Source: Strix aluco
Lineage: Eukaryota > Chordata > Aves > Strigiformes > Strigidae
Direction: 5' to 3'
Length of the DNA stretch: 64,000 nucleotides
Assembly: GCF_031877795.1 (NCBI RefSeq)
Contig: NC_133971.1
Span: 6,776,784 to 6,840,783, forward strand
This document shows positions 26,801 to 36,510 of the stretch, piece by piece (within the stretch, counting starts at the first letter, position 1; each line of letters begins with the position of its first letter). The notes beneath the pieces are model-generated. The model made no database searches and was not told the origin of the DNA. It was given only the letters and a program-made list of their open reading frames with translations. The position numbers and the translations under genes were made by a program.

Positions 26801-29800
26801 TTGACAAACTACTGTTAATTTGGATTGTTTTAGCATAGAAGAAAAAATTGATTGACTTAAATTATTTTATTAAACCAAGAGCCTAATGAATTTATTTTAT
26901 CTTTACAGATTATTGGGAATATTCTGGAAATGTGCCAGGATTGGTAATATTTTTCTTTTAAATCTTTTAAGAACAGTGCTTTTTCTACAGCATGCATTAT
27001 TTATTAGGACAGTGTTTCCATGTAGCAATGAAACCCATACTCACACATGGTCTTTAAAAATGCAGGTTTTGCCTCCATGAAATACAAGGGGAGGTGGGGC
27101 AGGGTATGACTATCTTTCTTAGCATCATGGAAGCCTGGATTTTCTAATGTCAATTCATATATGTGGTGTCATATTTGCAAAAATATTTTGCACTTTTTAC
27201 TACATGAAATAACGAAGGGCATACTTCTTAATAACACACAAAGAAATCAGTGATTCCTTATAAACTGCTGTCTATTTGAAATTCAAATGGACTACTGACA
27301 AAAGCCAGATATTTACCTTATAGTAATAAAAAAAAAATGGAATCCTTAACGCAGTAAGGTTCTGTTTAATCACAAATGTCTTTTTGCTGTCCTCTCTTTA
27401 GTTAGCTTCTGTGGAGTTTTGAATTACACAAAGCTGTTTATGTCAGGTGGCATCTATATGCAGGCTGATCAGCTCTATCTGATTTTAGACATTTTCCCAT
27501 AACATGGATATTTATATTTATTTTAATCCTTATTGTGAATTTATTTTGAGAAGGAAATGGGAATGTGCAACAGGAGTTCAGTCTTAGCATTAAGGTATAC
27601 CCAGGATTTTTAAAAAATTATAAATCCATCATCAAAACAGTCTTCTTCAAACTGCATTGTTAATGCAAAGTAGAAACGCTGAACTTGTAATTCTAGATCT
27701 TCCTACTTGTCATTGAACCTAAAGGAAAAATGTATGGTTCCCTTTTCTGCATTCTGAGGCTTTGAAAGGGACATGACATACGTTTTTCAGTTTGTCAAAA
27801 AGCATTGTCGCAAACCCCAGTTTTCTGTGAAGACCTGTTGTTAAAATGATTGCAGATATTGTCCTATTTAGATAATAGACATGGCAGAACCCATTTTAGT
27901 GTTGTAATTGAAGGATACTGTCAAGGCGGCAGCTGTCAGAAATTAATTTTGAGTTATACTGGGAAAAACAGACGTAGAAATTCAGCTGCATTAAGGTTTG
28001 TTGAAGGTTGAAGAGAACACTCTACCTTACGTTAACATCATCTTTTTAGTTAATAAACGTAAACATATTTTTTTCTATTAGCTATGCACAGAAAACAGTT
28101 TAAAAAACTATTTAAAGGAGTACACAAGAGGTTTTATGAGGCCCCTGTCCACTTGATAGAGTTAAGGACTGCAGTTCATCTGGAATATAGTCTTGCTTTG
28201 CCATTAACATGTTTGCATTTGCTGCATCCAAGGTAATGCATGCACTCTTGTGCCCCATACTAAAGTACTTCCTTTTCTCTTTTTCATGTAAAACACTAAT
28301 TTCTTTTCAACTTACATCTGTAGTGGTCCAGTTTGACTTTCCTTTAGACTGACAGATGAGAAGGTAGCATCTTAGCATTCCTTCTGTATTTTTCCTCACA
28401 TAACAGTACCATATCCTCAGTATGGGAAATAGGCTTTGAAGATGATTCCGATCATTTTGTTTGTGTTAATCACAAAGGCATGTAGAAAATGCAGGCTTTT
28501 AAAAATGAAAATGCATACTGGTTTCCTTTACATTTAACTTGCCTGGTATGTTTAAACAACCTTTTCACATGTGCATAAGATTTTAATAAACAGCAAGTGG
28601 TTACATATTTACAAAATTGTGCAAAATTAGTTTAAGCCTGCCACATGGTTATTTCTCTTTTAAGAAAATTAAGAGCAGGAAAGTATAACCCATATGAAAA
28701 TTGTAATACTCTAACTGTAGGAGGTGGACTTCCTCAAAAATTTATTTTAAACAGATGTGAAACTGCAGACATTAATTCATTCACTTATTTGAAGTTTAAT
28801 TAAATATATGCCAGATCATGACAACATCTAGTAATGTCACTGTGGCAGGCACTCCTGCTTATGGGACGTGTCGCTATAAGTATTTTATTTTTCTTTTTCT
28901 GTGGAAAGTTTGTTCCTCCTGTATTTGAAGGTTCTGCTGCTAAAAGACTATTTTTTTCTGAGGGTTACACCTTAATGCTAGACTTGAGAGCCTTGGCAGG
29001 TTTTTTTCTTTAATGTGTCTCTGAAAACTGCATCTCAGAAAAGATGGTTTGTCCTAAGACAGAAGACCTTGCACAGGAAAAGGAAATTGAACTCCATTTA
29101 AAGTAAACAGCTCCAGCTCTGACTTTATGTTTCTAAATGTGTAAAACCAGGAATCTTCTCCCTTTAAAGAGTCAGTGCTCTCTTAACACTTCCTGACAGT
29201 TTTGTAGGCTGGATGTACCATCCAGGGGACTCTCTGCTCTCCAGAGAGAAGTCAGTGCATTTGTGAAGAGTAATGCTTAAGTAGAAGAGTAAAAACAGCT
29301 GGCTAATTAAATGGAGGAAGTGCCCATGTAAATAGGTAGCCGTCTGATTAATATTACTAATATTCCCCTGATAGTGTGACAGTTCCCTACCTTTATTTGG
29401 TGAACAACAGACCTCTGTAACATTTTGTTCTGGACCAAATGGGTGGGAATAGATCTTTCTCAATTGCCTTCACCACCAAATATGAGTGTTACTAGAGTAA
29501 GCTTAACTTTCATCCATGGTCTCCCCTGGAAAACTAATTTGAAAGAGTCAGAAGGAGATGTGTCTGTGCAACTTTTGTAATCTGTGGATCATTTTTATCA
29601 CTAACCTGAAAATCTGTGGACCCAGACCCTCTCCACATGCTAAAAATACTGTGTTTCCCTAGCAAAGAAAAAAACAAGCATCTGGCCATGTCTGGGCTGC
29701 TGTGAGCTCCTCAGTCAGTTAGCTGTCTCCTATATGATACCATGCATAAAAGATGCATGCTGCATATAGCAGCTGTCATGGCCAGACACGTTGAGGTACA

Positions 29801-30353
29801 CCTCCTCTCAGCTGACACCAAACAGCTTTTGAGCAGCAATAGCCCTTAGCCAGAACTGGGAACAGCGCCAGTAAAAGATTTGGTGTCTTGATCAGTTTTC
29901 CAATGCCTGCCTCCTGCCTCTCTTTGTCACTAAGAGATAGCAGCAATTTTTTTTTTTTTTTAATGTTTTCCTGGAAACTGCATCTCAGAAAATATGATTT
30001 ATTGTAAGACAGAAGTCTTGCATTCACCTGTACTTAAACCAAAGAGCTCTGACTCTGTCTTTGTGTAGCAATATGTCCTATCCTACATCTTAGTTTCCCA
30101 GTCTCATGCATGTTCATCCTCAATACACAATTGTAGTTGTAATAGCATTTCTCCAGCTAGAAATGTTGAACATTAATTTGCATGTGCAATGGGATAATTA
30201 CCTTGTTAGGCTAGGAGCAGCCTAGATCTGTTTAGTCATGCCTGAATTTTTGTTTGATTTGGGTTTTTTCCCCTCCTCTCAGGTGAACGGAAGAGCCCCT
30301 ACGTGGCTGTGTGCTGTGTTGTGATGGCCTTCACCATTCTGTTTGTACAATAG
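8895..30353 (+). CDS. TMEM167A: TMEM167A (protein kish-A), complete gene span of four coding exons
   Basis: This is the whole coding span: 8895-8897, 21327-21436, 26909-26943 and 30283-30353, joined as 219 bases (72 codons plus TAG). The protein matches the vertebrate kish-A family, known from Drosophila kish and yeast KSH1, a small membrane protein of the Golgi/early secretory pathway needed for constitutive secretion. The sequence shows a hydrophobic helix at about residues 7-24, a short basic and polar loop (residues 25-55, including [14 protein letters not shown]) and a second helix at about 56-71. Introns are phase 0, 2 and 1, and all have GT..AG ends. Introns are 12.4, 5.5 and 3.3 kb. 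The length equals the 72 residues I know for the human protein, and all but a few residues agree with it (for example Lys at 34 and Thr at 67). It is transcribed from the CpG island shared with a leftward gene, presumably XRCC4. The CDS is intact. Confidence 0.97.
9783..9925 (-). mobile_element. CR1 LINE 3' fragment, antisense in TMEM167A intron 1
   Basis: The + strand reads the reverse complement of a CR1 3' end: AGAATGGTTTGGATTGGAAG, then GGGACCTTTAGAGATCACCT, a TCTGCCAGGGACATCTTC block and CCAACCTGACCTTGACAG. The element is 5'-truncated, as is usual for CR1, and its terminal octamers are almost gone, so it is old. CR1 is the main LINE of birds and other sauropsids. Confidence 0.85.
16700..16742 (+). 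repeat. CTTTTTTT microsatellite
   Basis: Four units of roughly TTTTTTTC run into a longer T stretch, giving a pure pyrimidine tract in the sense of TMEM167A intron 1. It could mimic a splice-acceptor tract, but no good exon follows. Confidence 0.9.
20918..20945 (+). repeat. Imperfect CAC trinucleotide repeat
   Basis: Imperfect CACCTCCACCTTC is followed by about five CAC/CCA units. It lies in intron 1, 380 bases before exon 2, and is non-coding. Confidence 0.85.
21327..21436 (+). CDS. TMEM167A: TMEM167A coding exon 2
   Basis: The acceptor has a long pyrimidine tract ending TTTTCTTCTGTAG. The exon encodes residues 2-37 and two bases of Gly38. It carries the first membrane helix ([16 protein letters not shown]) and the start of the loop ([14 protein letters not shown]). 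The donor is GTATGT after ACTGG, leaving a phase 2 junction. It is the largest coding exon and the one that identifies the gene. Confidence 0.97.
21437..26908 (+). other. TMEM167A intron 2
   Basis: The intron is bounded by GTATGT and TTTACAG. I see no transposable element I can name. One 95-residue open frame (24639-24926) followed by a GTAAGG donor is treated as a finding. In human a scaRNA (SCARNA18) lies in a TMEM167A intron; I could not identify an equivalent by eye. Confidence 0.85.
26909..26943 (+). CDS. TMEM167A: TMEM167A coding exon 3 (35 bp microexon-like)
   Basis: The acceptor is TATCTTTACAG. The 35-base exon completes Gly38, encodes [11 protein letters not shown], and gives the first base of Gly50. 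The donor is GTAATA, weaker than the consensus. The peptide is the conserved core of the kish loop. The phases (2 in, 1 out) fit the flanking exons exactly. Because the exon is very short, gene finders may miss it or read through into intron 3, where an open frame continues to 27080. Confidence 0.95.
28996..29130 (+). repeat. Intronic duplicated segment, copy A
   Basis: A T-rich run and TTTAATGTG lead into CTGAAAACTGCATCTCAGAA, then TAAGACAGAAGACCTTGCA and, further on, CAGCTCTGACTTTATG. The same order of blocks recurs at 29941-30060. It may be a local duplication or two members of an unnamed dispersed repeat. Confidence 0.6.
29941..30060 (+). repeat. Intronic duplicated segment, copy B
   Basis: A T-rich run and TTTAATG lead into CTGGAAACTGCATCTCAGAA, then TAAGACAGAAGTCTTGCA and GAGCTCTGACTCTGTCTTTG. 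The order and spacing match copy A about 0.95 kb upstream, with moderate divergence. Confidence 0.6.
30283..30353 (+). CDS. TMEM167A: TMEM167A coding exon 4 and stop
   Basis: The acceptor is CCCCTCCTCTCAG, a strong pyrimidine tract. The exon supplies GT to finish Gly50, then ERKSP and the second membrane helix ([16 protein letters not shown]), ending in Gln72 and TAG at 30351-30353. A C-terminus only one residue beyond the helix is typical of the family. Confidence 0.97.
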
Positions 30354-30960
30354 CGACTGGAGAGTGTCCCCTACACCCTACTACCAAACAGCGGAGTGTG
30401 GAAGAACTGCTGGCAGGAAGAGATGGGAAGGGGCCATCAAGTTTCCTCTCACACATTTTAGAGCCTGTCTGTAGTGGGCACCCCCTGCTCCTGCAAACAG
30501 ACCATCATGTACAGTATTAGGGATCATAATGTAACTAACTCCAGATGACATGTGCTTATTAATGTCAAGTCAGTACTGACTCTCCTGATGCAGCTCTTGA
30601 AAAGGTGTCTGTTTCAGGGGAGCTTTTCTTAAACCATGCAGTTGAAAAGGCTTTTAATTCTTTATTTGATAGACCGCTAATAAAACTTAAAAATGATAAA
30701 TCTAGGAATAGCAATAAGACCACTCTTAAAAGAATAAAGAGCATTGTGACTCTAGGATACGTTTATGAAAGTATTTTTAGTTCTTACTGCCTGAACAATT
30801 CCTGTCATTTTGTGATAGCTATACTTGTGTACAAAAAATATGACCCCTGGCCTAAGTTACATTCAGCTTTTATTTTCTAAACTTCCAATTCCTCAAATAA
30901 TCTGTCAGTATTTTTATTGTGGAGGTAAGGTAGGAATAAAGGTGGGGACTGTAGTTGTGA
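30354..30960 (+). other. TMEM167A: TMEM167A 3' untranslated region with three poly(A) signals
   Basis: AATAAA hexamers occur at 30679-30684, 30733-30738 and 30935-30940. The last lies before a GT-rich stretch (GGTGGGGACTGTAGTTGTG) that would suit cleavage and 3' processing. The UTR probably ends at one or more of these, which suggests alternative polyadenylation. Open frames in this stretch (for example 30605-30880) have no family resemblance and are UTR noise. The end coordinate is inferred. Confidence 0.6.
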
Positions 30961-31281
30961 TATCTGACTAGCTGCTGAGAAGGCACAGATGTGGGATTTG
31001 AGAACCTGGACTGCTCTCTGTAAAATACCATGTGTGTTCATTTTTAGAGATCTAGGTCTCAGGTAAATCATTCCTCAGGATTGTGACCAAAGTATTGTGA
31101 GAAAAGGATTCGAAAGGCTCTGCTGCTGTTGTTGTGTGTAATACAAGGTTGCTAAATCATCTAAGTGAACAGTTAGCTTCATAGTAATCTGCAGATATGG
31201 AACTTGCATGTCCCAATGTTCTAAAGGTGAAGAAAACAACTAAATTAGATTACACTCACTATTAATATAAGATTGGATTAC
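30961..31281. other. Spacer between TMEM167A 3' end and the solo LTR
   Basis: About 320 bases of AT-rich DNA follow the last AATAAA. It may include the cleavage site or a longer UTR. I see no gene or repeat. Confidence 0.6.
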
Positions 31282-32246
31282 TGTCATGGTTTGAGCCCAG
31301 AGGGCACCTGAGCACCACACAGCCTCTCACCCACCCCTTCTGCCTCAGAATTGGGAAGGAGAAAATAAATCAAAAGGCTCAGGAATCAAGACAAGGACAG
31401 GGAGGGGAGGGTGTGGGTGGCTCACCCATTATGATCATGGGCAAAGACAGACTTGTTAGGGGAAGAAAAAGAACATCAGTTTAATTCAAGCAAACAACAC
31501 TTAACAGACAGAGTGGGACAGTGAGAAGCTTTACCACATCTTAAAAACACCTTCCCCCACCCCTCCCTTCTTTGTGGGCTCAGCTTTGCTCCTGATTTCT
31601 CTACCTCCTCCCCGCCAGCGCCGCAGGGGGCAGGGAATGGGGTTTATGGTCAGTCCCACCGCTCCTTCCTCCTCAAGAGGAGGACTCCTCACACTCTTCC
31701 CCTGCTCCAGAATGAGGTCCATCCCACAGGAGTCCTCCACAGATTTTCTCCAACATGAGTCATTCCCAAACTGCTCCATCGTGGGTCACCCCCACACACT
31801 GCAGCTCTCCCAGCGCTGAACTACAACAGTGGGGGCTGCTTCTCCCCTCACAGTCCCGGCCTCCTTCGGGTGCAGCCCCCTGCTCTGGTGTGGGCTCCTC
31901 CATGGGCTGCAGGGCGGCATCTGCTCCACCGGTGACCTCCATGGGGGCAGGGGGGTCCTGCCCTCTCACCACGGGATACAGGGGGGTCTCTGCTCCAGCG
32001 CATCTCCCCCCCTTCTCCTTCTTTCTTCCCCTGACCTTGGTGTTCGCACAGATGTCTTCCTCCCAGGTTTCTCTTCTTAAATACATTACCCCAGAGGTGC
32101 AGCCACCATCACTAATTGGCTCGGCCTTGGCCAGAGGCGGCTCCGACTCAGAGCCAGGGGAGCTTCAAGAAGCTTCTCACAGGGGCCACCGCTGTAGCCC
32201 CCTCCCCCGCTACCAAAAACCCCTCCACACACACAAACCCAGCACA
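31282..32246 (-). mobile_element. Solo LTR of an avian endogenous retrovirus
   Basis: The element starts TGTCATGGTTTGAGCC and ends AAACCCAGCACA on the + strand, so the boundaries are TG..CA. It is flanked by ATTAC (31277-31281) and ATTGC (32247-32251), a 5-base target-site duplication with one change. Read on the minus strand it has a TATA-like TGTATTTAAGAAG (32078-32084 region) and an ATTAAA poly(A) signal (31480-31485), and ends AAACCATGACA, an ending I associate with a common LTR group in many birds. No gag, pol or env lies beside it, so it is a recombined solo LTR. The class (ERVL-like or other) is uncertain. Open frames inside it are not genes. Confidence 0.8.
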
Positions 32247-32378
32247 ATTGCCTTTAGTAATACTTGCCATTAGCATTTATTCTGTAATTTTGCAAACTTT
32301 CAGTAAGCTAGTAACTTACTTCAGTAGCACCTGACAGGTGTGTTTTCACAACTAAATGACTTTATGTTGACTGCACTA

Positions 32379-32445
32379 ATCATAGATTACCAGGTTGAAA
32401 GGGACCTCAAGGATCATCTGGTCCAACCTTTCTTGGCAAAAAAGT
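32379..32445 (-). mobile_element. Short CR1 3' tail
   Basis: ATCATAGATTACCAGGTTGA, followed by AAGGGACCTCAAGGATCATC and TGGTCCAACC, is the reverse complement of a CR1 3' end. Only about 65 bases remain, so it is a severely 5'-truncated insertion. Confidence 0.8.
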
Positions 32446-35400
32446 TGTCGTCTGTCAGCAGAATTTTTTGTTCTGAAAAGGTGTGTGATCTGAATGAACT
32501 AATCTGGCAATAAAACACACTGAAAGGGTATGTCACTGTTGTCATTCTTGTTTGAAAAACTCATTTCATAGATTCAGATTACCCTGCATTAGAAAGAAAA
32601 TTATTATTACTTACTACCTTTGTATTCTCTCACATATACCTGCATATCTAAATCACCATCAAAAGTACTTGTCCAAAACTCTTTTCTAATCAGGAGCCAG
32701 GAAAAACACATTTCTCCAATTTAGGCCAAATAAATACCCTTGGCTGTAAAACCAGGCAGGTTCAGAGGAGTACAGAGCAGTATGATGATGACCATACTGT
32801 GCACACACAGAAGCCTTAAAATGTGCAGGAAAATCCAAGGAGAGGCAAAATCTATTTCTGTAATTTTAAATGTGGATACTGCTTCAAACATAGTGTCAAA
32901 GCAACTAATTTTTGGATTTCAAAGGTGCCATTCCTAGATGGGGGAAGGAAGTTCCTAAGGAGTCTTGCGTTTTGACTGTTGGGTGTATACATGTTCAAAA
33001 TATGCGAAGAATCATCTGATACCTTTTTATATTAAGCAATTATGCACCAGTTTTTAATATTTATAGGACTTTATTATAAGTAATGGTGTTTGTATAATGT
33101 TCACACATTTCTAATTCATCCAAACCTGTTGTAGTTATCTGATTAATTCTTAATTATCTCTTGTGTTTAGCTGTGACTAGGAATACCAGTGAAACAACCT
33201 GAGGAAATTTTTAGTTATGAGAATCTGAGAACTATTCACATGAAGGCATTGTATTGCAAAAAAGCCTTTCCTGTTCGCAGCATTTTATCATTGAAGAAGT
33301 TCAGACAAACAGGCCTTTTTGTGTTTGCCATTTGTTGTTCAAACTTTAAAATTATTTCTTATGCATCAGTTCTTCATTTTGTCCTAAATGCAGGTCGTTG
33401 ACGGATATTTCTTAGTTCAGGATCTTTTTCATTTCCTTTTTGTATGACATTTACAGGATATTGGTGGTATACTAGCTGCATGGTTGCTCAACGGTGTCAC
33501 TTTAGCAACAAAGTAAGTAACATCTTTATCAGCAGCTGCTGGCAATATATATGTTCAGCAGCATTAGGTTGTATGCAAGTGTTAGAAATTATTGTAGGCA
33601 CAGATAAGTGTCATCTGTGGTGGGGCCGCTCAACGCTTGCCTCTAGTAAAAGTAGCCAAAACCAATATGAAATCAAAAACTAACAAAATTCTGTTGTTTT
33701 GAAATGACTGCATTAGGCAGGTGTTTGCCTCAAGATGAGTTTTGGCTTTAAACAAATTAATACCTCATCTCTCTTACTAAGATAGGAAGAAAATACTGGT
33801 TTCCCATGTTAGAATCTTAAAGCCATTTTTCTTTCTTTGATTTCTTTTTCTCATGCAAAAGTGACATGAGAAACCAAGAATGCCTTGACATTTGACCAAG
33901 TTATAAATGATGTGAGAAGGAGTGTAACTTTGGGCACACACACTTGGTAAAGCGTTACCACAAGTCACTCTTAAACTCTTAGCCTGAACTGTGTCATTTT
34001 CAAAGAGCAATAGTAAGTTCCAATAGAGCTGTCAGAAGAGGTGTCAGGGAAAATATTTTTTTGTTGCACTCAGTCTTTGCTCTGAGTCCTAGACTGAGTA
34101 GAGAAGTGAAATGCTTACTACCAAATTATTTAGGTGCTAAAGTAGCCTAAAATGGCAGATACACAATTGTAGGATTTTACATAAATTGGCAGAGTAGATA
34201 ACAGCTATCACAGGTAGCTGAGGAGACAGCAGCAGGAATTTCTGGCTGAAACACAGGAGCTTATGACTACAGCAAATCTTTACACCTTATCCTATGTAGA
34301 GGTCCTGTAAGGTGCATGGGGAGTGAGCGCAATAGTGATTAAATACAACTTAGGCTATAGTTGTGCCTACTACTACAGAAAAGTGCTTCCATGTTGGGAC
34401 TTCATCATTTTATCTAAACATCTCTAACATCTGTCAAGCTTCCCCATCCGTACTTGTTGCACACATTGCATGAAAGGTGAGGGTGGCGTAGGCTGTGATT
34501 TTAAGTGCAGATCAGTGGTGGGGTCCCATCTGTTTTTCTTTACTAGTGAAAACAAGGAGAATGCAGGATTACAGAAGAGCATTTTCCAATAAAACAGCGT
34601 ACCTTGGATCAAGATTATGCAAATTGAAAAATACCAAGTGTTCTCCCTCCTAAGAGTTGCACGAGCAGAAGGAAACAGGCATGGACCCTACATCTTGTGT
34701 TTGGCACAACGTGTGCGCTCTCTGCAGCATTTTATGTTTGTGATTGCAACTCAGAGACATGCTTGAGCTGTCTTGTGGATTGGCAGAATTACAAGCAAGG
34801 GTAGGAGTTCAACTGCAAGTCCTTCCCTTCTCAGGCATGGACTGAACTGAGCTGTGTGCTACCACAGCTGTGTTGGTATTGCTTCACTAAAGGTATACCA
34901 AGCTAAAATTTGCTAAAATGGCACAAATTTGCAATCTTGGAATGAAATGTGGCAATCTATTTGCTGTATGCAAACCCAAATTTACTGCTTAACAATGCAA
35001 CTAATAATAAACTAATGCAGTAAAACCTGAAACATTATGTGTTGTTCTTTGAATACGCAGAATATTTTATATCCTTGCATGTACTTACTATGGATTAATG
35101 TTATATTAATTTTCATCCACATCTGCACTCTAAATGACCTCAGATTCAAAGCAGGGCTTTAGGAAGACTAAATTGAAAAGCAGTACTAGCCATGTTGGGA
35201 AATGAGTAAAGCATGAGTAAGAGATGGGATCACCGTAAAGGTCTGATGTTCTGGAGAGACTGATAAGCAAATGGGCAGACATAGCGAGGGAAGGAGGAAA
35301 GAAAAAGTGGAGTCCAAGATGACTCGAAGATTTCATGTTCTTGGAACAATGTTATTGTTCTATGAATGCCCTTTCTACCTCGTTAACCGCAGCCAGTGAG

Positions 35401-35982
35401 CAGTGGAAATAAGCTGTCGCTAAGAGGTGAGGTTGCAATGTGGTAGAGGAAATAATTACTGTTAGTGCTCTGATGCTTTTATTCTTTCAGTTTGTTCACC
35501 AGCTGAAGCAATTCACACTGCCTGTGAAGACAACACATTATTCACAGATAAAGTAACCTGCAGTCATTCTCTACAGCACCTAGAAGCAAAGCACAGCATT
35601 AAACATACTCTTTGGCAATGGACAGTTAGAAATACAGAGAGGATTACTGTCACTTCCCGTATTATGACTGGTGGTTTCCCACTGCTGAACCCCCCAAAAC
35701 ATGCCTGCATCTCTGATTACTGCTTGCAGTTAAAGCCACCCTTTTGATCCTTCCCAGAGTCTCCTCAGTAGACCAGTAAGGATTACAGAGGCACAGTGTC
35801 TGCAGTTCTATTCAGTTGACATCAGTGGGAAAGCCCACCATCTGATTCTAGAAAGGCTTACCATGATCTAGTGATTCCTCCCCGCCTATTCATGCCATAA
35901 CTACTCTCTGGAGAAGAGAAAACGAAAAGAAAGGAAAACCAACATCTTCCTGATAGATTAAAATGCTAACCTTGGTAAAAAA
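32446..35982. other. Intergenic, nothing recognised
   Basis: Unique-looking AT-rich DNA. The short open frames (all under 85 residues) have no recognisable domain, and I see no transposable element. Confidence 0.7.
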
Positions 35983-36510
35983 CAGAATCACAGAATCACA
36001 GAATCGTCTAGGTTGGAAAGGACCTTGAAGATCATCTAGTCCAACCATTAACCTATCATTGGCAGTTTCCAACTACACCATATCCCTCAGCTCTATGTCA
36101 ACCCTACTCTTAAACACCTCCAGGGATGGGGACTCCACCACCTCCCTGGGCAGCCCATTCCAATGCCTAACAACCCCTTCTGTAAAGAAATACTTCCTAA
36201 TATCTAGTCTAAACCTTCCCTGGCGCAACTTGAGGCCATTACCTCTTGTCTTATCACTCATTACTTGGTTAAAGAGGCTCATCCCCAGCTCTCTGCAACC
36301 TCCTTTCAGGTAGCTGTAGAAGGCAATGAGGTCTCCCCTCAGCCTCCTCTTCTCCAGACTAAACACCCCCAGTTCCCTCAGTCGCTCCTCATACGACATG
36401 TGCTCCAGACCCTTCACCAGCTTCGTTGCCCTTCTCTGGACACGCTCGAGTCATTCAATGTCCTTTTTGTAGTGAGGGGCCCAAAACTGAACACAGTAAT
36501 TGAGGTGCGA
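35983..36510 (-). mobile_element. CR1 LINE fragment with C-terminal ORF2 remnant
   Basis: On the + strand the copy begins with CAGAATCA octamers (reverse complement of the CR1 3' tail) and GGTTGGAAAGGACCTTGAAG. Read on the minus strand, 36417-36073 is an uninterrupted frame for the C-terminal tail of CR1 ORF2p ([20 protein letters not shown] near its start, then the [20 protein letters not shown] block). There is no reverse-transcriptase core, so it is a dead 5'-truncated copy. The open frame over more than 110 codons suggests a fairly young insertion. Confidence 0.93.

Larger units (their letters stand above)
26944..30282 (+). other. TMEM167A intron 3
   Basis: The intron is bounded by GTAATA and CTCTCAG. 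It is AT-rich and non-coding apart from short random frames. It contains two related segments near 28996-29130 and 29941-30060, described separately. Confidence 0.85.

Noticed and set aside
21437-26908. SCARNA18-like intronic scaRNA
   Set aside because: Human TMEM167A hosts one in an intron, but I could not place an H/ACA hairpin-hinge-hairpin-tail with confidence by eye. A covariance-model search would decide.
26886-27080. 64-residue open frame reading through TMEM167A exon 3 into intron 3
   Set aside because: Only [12 protein letters not shown] is genuine coding sequence. The rest is intron after a GT donor, confirmed by the matching exon 4.
31755-32273. Open frames of 172 (+) and 108 (-) residues
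   Set aside because: They fall within the solo LTR, whose GC-rich imperfect repeats leave frames open. No viral protein domain is present.
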